From contig NZ_LT629742.1 of the NCBI RefSeq assembly GCF_900104895.1, positions 3,100,001 to 3,164,000 of the forward strand: a stretch of DNA of 64,000 nt, read 5' to 3'. Each line of letters starts with the position of its first letter. The stretch's first letter is position 1. Below, piece by piece: positions 7,160 through 16,455 of this stretch. A program made the position numbers and the translations under genes. The DNA comes from Microterricola viridarii. Its GTDB lineage: Bacteria; Actinomycetota; Actinomycetes; Actinomycetales; Microbacteriaceae. The notes below the pieces were generated by a model. It made no database searches. It had not been told where the DNA came from and saw nothing but the letters and a program-made list of their open reading frames with translations.

Positions 7160-8608
7160 GTGTCGAATTCTCAGGCAAACATCGGCGTGATCGGAATGGC
7201 GGTGATGGGTTCGAACCTCGCTCGCAACCTCGCCAGCCGTGAAGGCAACACCGTCGCGATCTACAACCGCTCCGCCGAGAAGACGCGCGCCGTTGCGGCC
7301 GAGTTCCCGGATGCCGGCTTCGTGGCGACCGAGACCATCGAGGACTTCGCCGCCTCGCTGCAGAAGCCGCGCACCGCGATCATCATGGTGCAGGCCGGCC
7401 GCGCCACCGACGCCGTGATCAACCAGCTCGTCGAGGCCTTCGAGCCGGGCGACATCATCGTCGACGGCGGCAACGCCCTCTTCACCGACACCATCCGCCG
7501 CGAGAAGGCCGTGCGCGAGACCGGCATCAACTTCGTCGGCGCCGGCATTTCCGGCGGCGAGGAGGGCGCGCTCCTCGGCCCGTCGATCATGCCCGGCGGC
7601 TCCGCCGAGGCGTGGGAGACGCTGGGCCCGATCCTCACCTCGATCGCTGCGGTCGTCGACGGGCGCGCCTGCGTGACCCACGTCGGCACCGATGGCGCCG
7701 GCCACTTCGTCAAGATGATCCACAACGGCATCGAGTATGCCGACATGCAGCTCATCGCCGAGGCCTACGACCTCATCCGCCGCGGCACAGGCAAGAGCCC
7801 GGCCGAGATCGCCGAGATCTTCGCCGAGTGGAACAAGGGTGAGCTCGAGAGCTACCTCATCGAGATCACCGCCGAGGTGCTCCGCCAGACGGATGCCGCC
7901 ACCGGCAAGCCGCTCGTCGACGTGATCGTCGACCAGGCCGGCGCCAAGGGAACCGGCGCCTGGACGGTGCAGACCGCCCTCGACCTCGGCATCCCCGTCT
8001 CCGGCATCGCCGAGGCCGTGTTCGCCCGCTCTCTGTCCTCGAAGCCGGCACAGCGCGCCGCCGCATCCGCCCTGCCGGGCCCGGATGGCGACTTCGCCGT
8101 CGCCGACGTCGATGCCTTCGTCGAGGACGTGCGCCTGGCCCTCTACGCCTCGAAGATCATCGCCTACTCGCAGGGCTTCGACGCCATCGTCGCCGGCGCG
8201 GAGGAGTACAACTGGGACATCAAGAAGGGCGACATCGCGGCCATCTGGCGCGGCGGCTGCATCATCCGCGCCCAGTTCCTCAACCGCATCACCGACGCGT
8301 ACGCCGAGAACCCGGGCCTGGTCGCCCTGGTCACCGCGCCGTACTTCACCGACGCCGTCGCGGGCGCCCAGTCGGCATGGCGCCGCGTCGTGATCGCCGC
8401 CGCCCAGGCCGGCATCCCCTCCCCCGCGTTCTCGTCGTCGCTGGCGTACTACGACGGCCTGCGCGCCGACCGCCTGCCGGCCGCGCTCGTGCAGGGCCAG
8501 CGCGACTTCTTCGGTGCGCACACCTACAAGCGCGTCGACCGCGAGGGCACCTTCCACACGCTCTGGTCCGGCGACCGCAGCGAGATCCAGGCAGTCGACG
8601 CTCACTAG
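7160..8608 (+). CDS. gnd: 6-phosphogluconate dehydrogenase, decarboxylating
   Basis: A 482-residue enzyme of full family length. The N-terminal NADP-binding fold begins IGVIGMAVMGSNLARNLA, followed by VDGGNALFTDT, the substrate motif GISGGEEGALLGPSIMPGG and the catalytic HFVKMIHNGIEYADMQ with its lysine. It converts 6-phosphogluconate to ribulose 5-phosphate in the pentose phosphate pathway. The GTG start is preferred because TTGGAG lies 8 nt upstream and the family N-terminus begins here; an upstream in-frame ATG at 7025 would add 45 unrelated residues. It is divergent from gntK, and together the two genes link gluconate to the pentose phosphate pathway. Confidence 0.97.
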   Translation: MSNSQANIGVIGMAVMGSNLARNLASREGNTVAIYNRSAEKTRAVAAEFPDAGFVATETIEDFAASLQKPRTAIIMVQAGRATDAVINQLVEAFEPGDIIVDGGNALFTDTIRREKAVRETGINFVGAGISGGEEGALLGPSIMPGGSAEAWETLGPILTSIAAVVDGRACVTHVGTDGAGHFVKMIHNGIEYADMQLIAEAYDLIRRGTGKSPAEIAEIFAEWNKGELESYLIEITAEVLRQTDAATGKPLVDVIVDQAGAKGTGAWTVQTALDLGIPVSGIAEAVFARSLSSKPAQRAAASALPGPDGDFAVADVDAFVEDVRLALYASKIIAYSQGFDAIVAGAEEYNWDIKKGDIAAIWRGGCIIRAQFLNRITDAYAENPGLVALVTAPYFTDAVAGAQSAWRRVVIAAAQAGIPSPAFSSSLAYYDGLRADRLPAALVQGQRDFFGAHTYKRVDREGTFHTLWSGDRSEIQAVDAH

Positions 8609-8623
8609 CCGTCGATTCACGAC

Positions 8624-8655
8624 AGCGCCGCCCCGCTCTCGCGGGGCGGCGCTTT
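8624..8655 (+). terminator. rho-independent terminator of gnd
   Basis: A perfect 13-bp stem (AGCGCCGCCCCGC against GCGGGGCGGCGCT) with a 4-nt loop and a short T run, 15 nt after the gnd stop. Confidence 0.85.
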
Positions 8656-8757
8656 CGCGTCTGCGGATGCCACGTCCCGCCCTCGACGTCGGAGCCGCCG
8701 CGGCGTAACATCACCCGGTAGTCGCACCGGTCGATGGTGCCCCAGGAGCACACCACC

Positions 8758-9582
8758 ATGGCTGCCAGATCAGATCGCCCCGTGCCGTGCCGGCGCCCGC
8801 TCCGCGCGGCCGGGCGCCCCCAGCAGGGAGTCGTCGCGGCCTCCGCCCTGCTCGTCCTCCTCGGCTTGACGGCGTGCGCGCCGAACAGCGCACCGGGCGA
8901 TGGCGACCCGCCTGCGCAGCCGACCGCCGGCTACCCCCTGCACACGGGCATCATCGCCACGACGTTCTGGGTCGGCGAGATCTTCGACCCGAATGCCTCC
9001 GACGGCAGCCAGATGATCTCGACCTACGACGGCGAGTGGTTTGCTCATTACGGCGGATGCGACGGCGACGACTCTGCGGGCAGCTGCGAGACCGAGGCGC
9101 GCAGCGCGGCCAATGACTACTTCCCGAACTCGATGACGCCGCTGCTCAACCCGTTCTACCTCGACCTCCCCTTCGACGACGTCAACGACCCCGCCGCGTT
9201 CGCCCGCCGCGCCGAGGTGATCCCCTGGGCGAACGCGCCGGAGTACCAGGGGCAGGCGGAGAACAGCTCGGTGAGCATGATGCTCAACCGCTGGGTCAAG
9301 CTCATCAAGGGCGATCGGGTCTGTTATGGGCAGATCGCCGACGCGGGCCCCGGCCAGTACAACGACGCCGAGTACGTCTTCGGCAGCGACGACGCCCGCC
9401 CGCAGAACCAGAAGTTCAACGGCGCAGGCATGGACGTCTCGCCCGCGTTGAACGGCTGCCTGGGGTTCAGCTCCCTGAACGGAGAGGATGACCTGGTCGA
9501 CTGGCAGTTCGTCGAGGAATCCGATGTGCCGCCCGGGCCGTGGCTGCGAGTGGTGTCACGGGGCCACGAGGTGCAGTGGTGA
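8758..9582 (+). CDS. secreted lipoprotein of unknown function
   Basis: A 274-residue protein. After a basic N-terminus and hydrophobic segment (VVAASALLVLLG) comes the lipobox LTAC, so it should be lipidated and anchored outside the membrane. The mature part has four well-spaced cysteines and patterned motifs (TTFWVGEIFDPNASDGSQ, YDGEWFAHYGGCDG, CYGQIADAGPGQYND, GAGMDVSPALNGCLGF). These suggest a compact extracellular enzyme or binding domain that I have seen only as a hypothetical protein. The ATG is set by AGGAG nine nt upstream. It stands alone between the gnd terminator and the convergent glycosyltransferase. Catalytic residues cannot be assigned. Confidence 0.8.
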   Translation: MAARSDRPVPCRRPLRAAGRPQQGVVAASALLVLLGLTACAPNSAPGDGDPPAQPTAGYPLHTGIIATTFWVGEIFDPNASDGSQMISTYDGEWFAHYGGCDGDDSAGSCETEARSAANDYFPNSMTPLLNPFYLDLPFDDVNDPAAFARRAEVIPWANAPEYQGQAENSSVSMMLNRWVKLIKGDRVCYGQIADAGPGQYNDAEYVFGSDDARPQNQKFNGAGMDVSPALNGCLGFSSLNGEDDLVDWQFVEESDVPPGPWLRVVSRGHEVQW

Positions 9583-9618
9583 TGGGGTCACCGCTCGCAT
9601 GAGGGCGCCCGGCCCGCC

Positions 9619-10977
9619 CTAGACCGTCGTGTCGCCGGAGACCAGGTCCAGGCGGCGTGCGGGACTGACCCAGCGCCCATCGCCGCCGACGGCGCGCGAT
9701 GCCCGCAGGGTGCTCAGGCAGATCCACGCGTCGGCCGTGCGCACGAGGGGGAAGAACACGCCGACGAACAGCATCTTCGGACGCCCGAGGACGAGCGCGG
9801 CGAACAGCGTGAGCGCGTAGTCCGGCAGCACGATCACGAGCAGGACCTCGCCCGGGGTGACGAAGGACAGGAGCTCGTCCGACCAGGCGGCAGCAGTGCC
9901 CCACAGGTCCAGCCCTGGCCACATCGCGTTGTCGACGCTCAGCACGGTCGCGGCATCCGGCGTCGTGATGAGCTGCGCCAGGATCGTCGTTCCGAGCAGC
10001 ACGAGCAGCGCGAGGTACACGAACGCGCTCGTCGTGATGTCGACGATGTAGAAGCCGACCGCAACCCAGAAGACGTGCGGCCGGAAGTGGTGCTTGCGCA
10101 CCGTCTGCCAGAACCCGAGGCTCCAGCGCCTCGTCTGGTTCAGGTAGTCGTGGATGGTGCCCGGGTCCTGTGTGTACGCGACGGCGGCCCGCGGGTGGAA
10201 CGCGATCCGGCCGAGCCGCTGGGCGTGCACCTCGAACGTCATGTTGAAGTCCTCAATCACCAGGCCCGGAGGATCGATGTCGATGTTCGGCAGCACACGG
10301 GTGCGGTACATGCTCGCGAAGCCGGGCACGATGAAGATCGCGTTGGCCCGCTTGGCCGCTTGCCCGTATTTGAGGAACAGCTGGAGCACCACGTAGAGAC
10401 GCTCCCGGTAACTCACCAACACGCGGCCGAGCCGCGTGGGCGGCGCCGGGCTTGCCAGTGTGCGCACCCGGCCGGCCACGGCCACGACCTCTGGATCCCT
10501 GAACAGCCGGAGCCCGGTGACCAGGTAGTCGGGCGCCAGATGGGTGTCGGCATCCAGCAGCACCATCACCTTGAATTTCTCGACGATCTCGAAGTGCTCG
10601 AGCGCCGCGACCAGGGCACCGGCCTTGCCGCGGTTGGGGTTCAGGTCGAGCACCTGCGCGCCCTCAGCGCGCGCGATCGCGACCGTGTCATCGCTGGAAC
10701 CGTCGGACACGATGTGGATCTGCGCCAGCGGCAGATGCATGGCCGCCTGTCTGATGGTGCGCGCTATCACGGCGGACTCGTTGTGCGCGGCGAGCAGGAT
10801 CGCAACGTCGGACAGCCCGATGGAGTCGATTTCCTCGGCGCCCCGCCGTCGAATCTTCGGTCGGACCGCCAGGGAATGGGTTCCCAGTCGCTCGCCCACA
10901 AAGCGGAGCATGCCGATGACGATCCAGAAGACCGTGCTGACGCCCGTGAGCAGGAGTATGACGATTCCAATGAACAC
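9619..10977 (-). CDS. processive family 2 glycosyltransferase (polysaccharide synthase)
   Basis: A 452-residue membrane GT2 enzyme. One N-terminal helix is followed by the catalytic domain with ILLAAHNES, the nucleotide-binding VSDGSSDDT, the DxD-type VLLDADTHL, the acceptor motif IEDFNMTFE and the processivity motif QTRRWSLGFW. Three to four membrane segments follow. This order is that of poly-N-acetylglucosamine, hyaluronan and cellulose synthases, so it probably builds and extrudes a beta-linked polymer. It starts with GTG after GGGAG. It is divergent from the UDP-sugar dehydrogenase gene, and a polysaccharide deacetylase lies nearby, which fits export and modification of an amino-sugar polymer. 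The exact sugar is not known. Confidence 0.85.
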   Translation of the reverse strand: MFIGIVILLLTGVSTVFWIVIGMLRFVGERLGTHSLAVRPKIRRRGAEEIDSIGLSDVAILLAAHNESAVIARTIRQAAMHLPLAQIHIVSDGSSDDTVAIARAEGAQVLDLNPNRGKAGALVAALEHFEIVEKFKVMVLLDADTHLAPDYLVTGLRLFRDPEVVAVAGRVRTLASPAPPTRLGRVLVSYRERLYVVLQLFLKYGQAAKRANAIFIVPGFASMYRTRVLPNIDIDPPGLVIEDFNMTFEVHAQRLGRIAFHPRAAVAYTQDPGTIHDYLNQTRRWSLGFWQTVRKHHFRPHVFWVAVGFYIVDITTSAFVYLALLVLLGTTILAQLITTPDAATVLSVDNAMWPGLDLWGTAAAWSDELLSFVTPGEVLLVIVLPDYALTLFAALVLGRPKMLFVGVFFPLVRTADAWICLSTLRASRAVGGDGRWVSPARRLDLVSGDTTV

Positions 10978-11310
10978 TCGCCACTCCCGCCGCTCTCTCG
11001 CCCCTCTCGGGCGCCGGCGTCATCGGTCAGCGGCAGAGCCCGACAGGCCCACCGTGACGGCCCCCGAGGGTGACTCCGCGACCACGATAGCTGCTTTGCG
11101 GTGGGCACGCCAGCGCTTTCCCGCCACATCGAAACGGCCTGGTGAAGCTCGAAAGTGACCCCCAAAATGGGGGTACAACTCCCCGTGGTCATTTATTTTT
11201 CGCGATGCTAAGGTCCCCTAGTGAAGTCGAGGAAATCTCGAGTTCATAACGTACGCAAATTTGTTTGTGATCATCGGGGTGACCACGACTCGCACGACGA
11301 GGAAACCGCC
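10978..11310. promoter_or_regulatory. 333-bp divergent intergenic region with a GC-boxed palindrome
   Basis: No gene is seen here. The region separates the divergent polysaccharide synthase and UDP-sugar dehydrogenase genes. Its clearest signal is the 17-bp palindrome at 11158-11174, ACCCCC-AAAAT-GGGGGT, followed by an A+T-rich patch (11190-11200). The palindrome could be an operator serving both directions. The regulator is unknown and none is encoded nearby. Confidence 0.5.
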
Positions 11311-12723
11311 ATGGTCTTGGACAACACCCGTTCGCGCAACAAAACGCAGGGTGCCGCGCTGCTTGAACCGATTGAGTTCGAAAACGTTGATCTCAACGCT
11401 GTTGATCTCAACACCGTCGAGTTCATTCCCGGCTCCGTTCTCAAACGACTGCCGGAAGAGTCGCCCTTCAGTTACGACATTGCGATCATCGGAATGGGCT
11501 ACGTTGGGCTGCCGACGAGCCTCGCCTTCGTCGAATCGGGCCTCCGGGTACTGGGCGTCGAGCTGAGCCAGCTGCGCATCGACGCCATCACACGCGGCCA
11601 CGTTGACCTGCTGGCGTCCGACCAGGACCGCCTCACCCGGGCGCAGCAGAGCGGATTGCTGCACGTCTCGAGCGATTCCGCACTGATCTCGCAGGCCGCA
11701 ACCGTGATCGTCTGCGTGCCCACCCCCGTCGACGCGTACCTTGTGCCCGACCTCAGCCTGCTGAGGAGCGCATGCGCCACGGTGGTGCAGCACGCAGTGG
11801 CGGAGCAGGTGCTGATCCTCACCTCGACGTCGTACGTCGGAAGCACGAGAGATTTGATGATGAATCCGCTGATCGAACGCGGATTCACCCCCGGAACCGA
11901 CATCTTCATCGCGTTCAGCCCAGAGCGCATCAACCCGGGCGCGGCTGGTTACGCCCACGAAGATGTCCCACGCGTGGTCGGCGGTGCAACCCCGAATTGT
12001 ACCGCCGCCGCGGCTACCATCGTTGGCGGCTACGTCAACCAGATTCACCTGGTCAGCTCGATGGAAACGGCTGAGATGACCAAGCTCGTGGAGAACATTT
12101 TCCGAGCGGTGAACATCGCGTTGGCGAACGAGTTCGCCGACGTCAGCGCGTTGCTCGACCTCGATGTCGTCGAGGTCATCAACGCCGCGGCCACGAAGCC
12201 CTACGGCTTCATGCCCTTCCTGCCTGGGCCGGGGGTCGGTGGACACTGCATCCCCTGCGATCCGCACTACCTGCTCTGGCAGCTGCACAAAGAGCGGCGC
12301 AGCGCACCGCTGATCGAGCAGACCATGAGCCTGATCGCGGCCCGCCCACGCCGCGTCGTCGACCGAGTGCGGGAGCTGCTCTCGACCCACCGGCGCGGTC
12401 TGACCGGAACCCGGGTGCTCGTCGTGGGCGTCGCCTACAAGCCCGACGTCGAGGACGTGCGGGAGTCGCCGGCCCTCGAGGTGCTCAGCGCTCTCCAACA
12501 TGAGGGCGCGATCGTCGCCTACTACGACCCGCTGTGCCCGCACGTGCGACTCCACGACGGGTCGTTGCTTTCCAGCGTCAGTGACCCGACCGAGTTCGGC
12601 AGCGAGGTCGCCGTGATCCACACCGCCCACAGCGGAGTCGATCTGGGCTGGCTCGACGAGGTCGAGTTCGTGCTCGACACCAGCTACACCGCTAGTGCCA
12701 TCGCCCACGCGGTGCGCCTCTAG
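11311..12723 (+). CDS. wecC: UDP-N-acetyl-D-mannosamine/UDP-glucose-type dehydrogenase
   Basis: A 470-residue nucleotide-sugar dehydrogenase. The Rossmann motif IAIIGMGYVGLP starts near residue 60, the middle domain holds TSTSYVGST, and the catalytic cysteine is in PGPGVGGHCIPCDPHY. The C-terminal UDP-binding domain contains GVAYKPDVEDVRESPA. The four-electron oxidation would supply a uronic acid sugar donor for a surface polymer. The ATG is chosen for its GAGGAAA ribosome site. About 55 residues precede the Rossmann fold, which is unusual; they include a short repetitive stretch IEFENVDLNAVDLNTVEF. A UDP-glucose or UDP-GlcNAc dehydrogenase remains possible. Confidence 0.85.
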   Translation: MVLDNTRSRNKTQGAALLEPIEFENVDLNAVDLNTVEFIPGSVLKRLPEESPFSYDIAIIGMGYVGLPTSLAFVESGLRVLGVELSQLRIDAITRGHVDLLASDQDRLTRAQQSGLLHVSSDSALISQAATVIVCVPTPVDAYLVPDLSLLRSACATVVQHAVAEQVLILTSTSYVGSTRDLMMNPLIERGFTPGTDIFIAFSPERINPGAAGYAHEDVPRVVGGATPNCTAAAATIVGGYVNQIHLVSSMETAEMTKLVENIFRAVNIALANEFADVSALLDLDVVEVINAAATKPYGFMPFLPGPGVGGHCIPCDPHYLLWQLHKERRSAPLIEQTMSLIAARPRRVVDRVRELLSTHRRGLTGTRVLVVGVAYKPDVEDVRESPALEVLSALQHEGAIVAYYDPLCPHVRLHDGSLLSSVSDPTEFGSEVAVIHTAHSGVDLGWLDEVEFVLDTSYTASAIAHAVRL

Positions 12724-12733
12724 CCCCACAGAC

Positions 12734-12771
12734 GACGGAAGTCGCCCGCTTCGAGCCATGCGACTTCCGTC
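12734..12771 (+). terminator. hairpin after the UDP-sugar dehydrogenase
   Basis: Perfect 12-bp arms (GACGGAAGTCGC against GCGACTTCCGTC) with a 14-nt loop, 11 nt after the stop codon. The sequence that follows is pyrimidine-rich but has no T run. Between it and the next gene lie a duplicated CAGAACACCG and three tandem TTTCACCCG-like units. Confidence 0.65.
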
Positions 12772-12927
12772 CCCCTTCCGCAGAACACCGCAGAACACCG
12801 CAGGACAACCGCTTCACCCGTTTCACCCGTTTCACCCGCTTACCCGCGAACCCGCATTTGTTTTCCGTTTGAGAGCACGGCTCGCGACGCACGGCCCGCC
12901 ACACCACAACCCGACGATCGGAATCTG

Positions 12928-15900
12928 ATGTCCCGTCATCTAGCCCGCGCCCGCCACGAGTCGACTCCAGCCCCTCAACCCCCAGTGGCTGAACAGCCGC
13001 CTCGACACCGAAGACTGATCGCCCTCGGAACCGTCGCCGCCCTCGCGGTGACGATGGGTGTGACCGTCCTGGCAGCGGCGCCCGCGCAGGCTGCCGGCGA
13101 GACGGTTGTGTCGCTCACCTTTGACGATGCCAATGCCGACCAGATGCCCGCAGCCCAGATGCTGAGCACCAAGGGGCTCCCCGGCACCTTCTTCATCAAT
13201 TCGGGCTTTGTCGACCAACCGGGCTGGATGAGCACTGCCGATCTGGCCACGCTGGCCGCAGAGGGACACGAGATCGGCGGCCACACGCGCAGCCACCCCG
13301 ATCTCACGCAGGTGCCGCAAGACGAGGTGTTGCGTCAGATCTGCAACGACCGTGTCACGCTCAGCAACATGGGCTACCAGGTCACCAGCTTCGCGTACCC
13401 CTTCGCCTCGGCCAACGCGAGCGTCGAGGCGGCAGCCGCGAGCTGCGGGTACAACAGCGCCCGTGGGCTCGGCGATCTGCGCACTGCACCCGGAACGGAG
13501 TGCGCATCGTGCGACTTCGCCGAGTCGATTCCGCCGGCCGACCCGTACTGGACCCGCGCGGCCGACCAGGTCGATGCCACGTGGACGCTTCAGAGGCTCC
13601 AGCAGACGGTCACCGATGCGGCCGCGAACGGTGGCGGCTGGGTTCAGCTGACGTTCCACCATGTCTGCGATGGCTGCGACGACCTCGCGATATCGACAGC
13701 CGTGTTCGACCAATTCACGACATGGTTGGCGGGATGGAAAGACAACGCGACAAAGCTGGTCAAGACGGTGAACGGGGTCGTCGGCGGCGCCGTGAAGCCG
13801 CTCGTTTCCGGACCGGCCTTCGTGCCGCCGCCGGCCGCGGGGCCCGGCGTGAATGCCCTGCAGAACCCCGGTTTCGAAGAGATCGCCGCGGCGGGCATCC
13901 CCCGTTGCTGGTGGGATTCATCCTTCGGCCTGAATACCTCGTCATTCGCCACGGTGAGCCCCGGTCGAACGGGCACGTACGCCTCGCAGGTAACCGTCAG
14001 CGGGTACACGACAGGTGATGCCAAACGGCTACAGATATTCGACGGCGGCGCGTGTGCGCCCACCGTTGTGGAGGGCCAGACGTACTCGCTGCGCTCCTGG
14101 TACAAAGCGACGGGAGTCACCCAGTTCACCGTGTACTACCGCCAGACGGACGGAAGCTGGATCTACGGTACTTCGAGCCCGTGGTTTGCCGCCGCGACCG
14201 ACTACACCCAGGCGCTCTGGACGACGCCGGCGATTCCCGCAGGCGTGAACGGCATCAGCTTCGCACTGAACGTCTTCGGGAACGGAGAACTCACCACCGA
14301 CGACTACTCGATGTACAACACCGTCGGAGCCCCGGCCACCGATGAACTCGTCGCCCCCGCGCCCACCATCACGGGCACCGCCCAGGTCGGCTCTGTGTTG
14401 ACCGCCAACGCGGGCACCTGGACTCCGGCTCCCGTCACCCTGGCCTACCAGTGGCTCGTCGCCAATGTCGCTGTCCCCGGCGCCACGGCAGCGACATACA
14501 CACCGGTCGCCGGCGACGTCGGCAAGACCGTCACGGTGCAGGTCACTGGAACCAAGACGGGCTACGTCACCAAGGCCGTGACCAGTGCCGCGACCGCCGC
14601 GGTGGCCGCGGCCCCGCCGCTCGTGCTCGTCGCGCCGACGCCCACGATCACCGGCACCGCCAGGGTCGGCTCGGTGTTGACCGCCAACGCGGGCACCTGG
14701 ACTCCGGCTCCGGTCACCCTGGCCTACCAATGGCTCGTCGCCAATGTCGCCGTCCCCGGCGCCACGGCAGCGACATACACACCGGTCGCCGGCGACGTCG
14801 GCAAGACCGTCACGGTGCAGGTCACCGGAACCAAGACCGGCTACGTCACCAAGGCCGTGACCAGTGCCGCGACCGCCGCAGTGGCCGCAGCCCCGCCGCT
14901 CGTGCTCGTCGCCCCGACGCCCACGATCACCGGCACCGCCAGGGTTGGCTCGGTGTTGACCGCCAACGCGGGCACCTGGACTCCGGCTCCGGTCACCCTG
15001 GCCTACCAGTGGCTCGTCGCCAATGTCGCCGTCCCCGGCGCCACGGCAGCGACATATACACCGGTGGCCGGCGATGTCGGCAAGACCGTGACGGTGCGTG
15101 TCACCGGAACCAAGACCGGATACACCACCAAGGCCGTGACCAGTGCCGCGACCGCCGCAGTGGCCGCAGCCCCGCCGCTCGTTCTCGTCGCCCCGACGCC
15201 CACGATCACCGGCACCGCCAGGGTCGGCTCGGTGTTGACCGCCAACGCGGGCACCTGGACACCGGCTCCGGTCAGCCTGAGCTACCAGTGGCTCGTCGCC
15301 AATGTCGCCGTCCCCGGCGCCACGGCAGCGACATACAAGCCGGTGGCCGCCAACGTCGGCAAGACCGTGACGGTGCGCGTCACCGGAACCAAGACGGGCT
15401 ACACCACCAAGACCGTCACCAGCGCCGCGACCAGCCCGGTCGCCGCAGCGCCAACACCGCGAGGCCCACAGCGGCTCGCGGGCGCAGACCGCTTTGAGAC
15501 GTCGGCCCTCGTCTCGGCAGCGACCTTCAGCGCTGGGGTGCCCGTCGTCTACATCACCACCGGCGGCGACTACCCGGATGCACTCTCTGCCGGGCCAGCC
15601 GCGGGGACGGGTGGGGGCCCGGTGCTGCTGGTCTCGCGCGACGCGATCCCGCAACCCGTCAAGACCGAACTGCTGAGGCTCAAGCCGGCACGCATCGTCG
15701 TCGTGGGTGGCACCAGTGTTGTCTCTACCGCAGTACAGACTGCGCTCGCGCAGATCGCCCCGACGAGCCGTGTGGCTGGCGCCGACCGCTTTGAGACGTC
15801 GGCCAAAATCTCGGCCGCCAGCTTCAAGCCTGGTGTTGCGGTGGCGTACGTTGCCGCCGGGACCAACTTCCCCGACGCCCTCTCGGGTGGCGCTGCGGCC

Positions 15901-16359
15901 GGCTCCGTGAAGTCGCCTGTGCTGCTCGTGACCTCCACGGGCATCCCCGAGGTGATTCGCGCAGAGCTTCAGCGGCTCAAGCCCGGCAAGGTCGTAATCC
16001 TCGGCGGGACCGATGTCGTATCGGCTGGGGTGGCGACTGCCCTCGCTGGGATCGCGCCGACCTCGCGGGCTTCCGGAGCGGACCGGTACGCGACGTCGGC
16101 GAAAATTTCCAGCACCACATTCTCTCCCGGAGTGAAGGTGGCCTATTTGGTCACCGGAGGGAACTTCCCGGACGCCCTCTCGGCCGGCTCTGCGGCGATC
16201 GTCGGCGGTGGACCGGTCCTGCTCGTGCAGGGTGGTTCCCTCCCCACCGCCATCGCGGCCGAGCTCTCCCGGCTGCGCCCCCAGCGCATCGTTGTGCTGG
16301 GTGGCCCGGTGGTGGTGAGCGAAGCGGTGTTGAACGCCGCACAGACATATGTGCGCTAG
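12928..16359 (+). CDS. modular secreted polysaccharide deacetylase with cell-wall-binding repeats
   Basis: A 1143-residue exported protein. A signal peptide (about residues 1-56, ending APAQAA) precedes a NodB deacetylase domain (about 60-270) with LTFDDA, the metal-binding HTRSH, FAYPFA and LTFHHVCDGC. A carbohydrate-binding-like jelly roll follows (about 309-465, starting NALQNPGFEE). Next come four nearly identical 93-residue Ig-like repeats (474-845), then three cell-wall-binding type 2 repeats (847-1143), each with a GADRFETSA-like start and an NFPDALS motif. Such repeats bind anionic wall polymers. The protein would hang on the wall and de-N-acetylate a surface glycan, probably the product of the neighbouring synthase. 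Confidence 0.88.
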   Translation: MSRHLARARHESTPAPQPPVAEQPPRHRRLIALGTVAALAVTMGVTVLAAAPAQAAGETVVSLTFDDANADQMPAAQMLSTKGLPGTFFINSGFVDQPGWMSTADLATLAAEGHEIGGHTRSHPDLTQVPQDEVLRQICNDRVTLSNMGYQVTSFAYPFASANASVEAAAASCGYNSARGLGDLRTAPGTECASCDFAESIPPADPYWTRAADQVDATWTLQRLQQTVTDAAANGGGWVQLTFHHVCDGCDDLAISTAVFDQFTTWLAGWKDNATKLVKTVNGVVGGAVKPLVSGPAFVPPPAAGPGVNALQNPGFEEIAAAGIPRCWWDSSFGLNTSSFATVSPGRTGTYASQVTVSGYTTGDAKRLQIFDGGACAPTVVEGQTYSLRSWYKATGVTQFTVYYRQTDGSWIYGTSSPWFAAATDYTQALWTTPAIPAGVNGISFALNVFGNGELTTDDYSMYNTVGAPATDELVAPAPTITGTAQVGSVLTANAGTWTPAPVTLAYQWLVANVAVPGATAATYTPVAGDVGKTVTVQVTGTKTGYVTKAVTSAATAAVAAAPPLVLVAPTPTITGTARVGSVLTANAGTWTPAPVTLAYQWLVANVAVPGATAATYTPVAGDVGKTVTVQVTGTKTGYVTKAVTSAATAAVAAAPPLVLVAPTPTITGTARVGSVLTANAGTWTPAPVTLAYQWLVANVAVPGATAATYTPVAGDVGKTVTVRVTGTKTGYTTKAVTSAATAAVAAAPPLVLVAPTPTITGTARVGSVLTANAGTWTPAPVSLSYQWLVANVAVPGATAATYKPVAANVGKTVTVRVTGTKTGYTTKTVTSAATSPVAAAPTPRGPQRLAGADRFETSALVSAATFSAGVPVVYITTGGDYPDALSAGPAAGTGGGPVLLVSRDAIPQPVKTELLRLKPARIVVVGGTSVVSTAVQTALAQIAPTSRVAGADRFETSAKISAASFKPGVAVAYVAAGTNFPDALSGGAAAGSVKSPVLLVTSTGIPEVIRAELQRLKPGKVVILGGTDVVSAGVATALAGIAPTSRASGADRYATSAKISSTTFSPGVKVAYLVTGGNFPDALSAGSAAIVGGGPVLLVQGGSLPTAIAAELSRLRPQRIVVLGGPVVVSEAVLNAAQTYVR
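14347..15462 (+). repeat. four tandem 279-bp coding repeats
   Basis: Units begin at 14347, 14626, 14905 and 15184, with an exact period of 279 bp (93 codons). The protein sequence within units is almost unchanged; unit 4 diverges most (VSLSYQW for VTLAYQW, KPVAANV for TPVAGDV). Synonymous positions are also nearly identical, showing recent duplication or homogenisation. The array spaces the catalytic domain from the wall anchor and is a likely site of length variation. Confidence 0.95.
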
Positions 16360-16366
16360 CCCTGAC

Positions 16367-16396
16367 TGTCGGCGGCTGGACGCCCGGCCGCCGACA
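16367..16396 (+). terminator. hairpin after the modular deacetylase gene
   Basis: Perfect 10-bp stem (TGTCGGCGGC against GCCGCCGACA) with a 10-nt loop, starting 7 nt after the stop codon. No T run follows. Confidence 0.6.
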
Positions 16397-16455
16397 CTGC
16401 CGATAACCCGCTCGCTCCATCCGCGACACATCGACCTGGAATGCGATAAAACACA

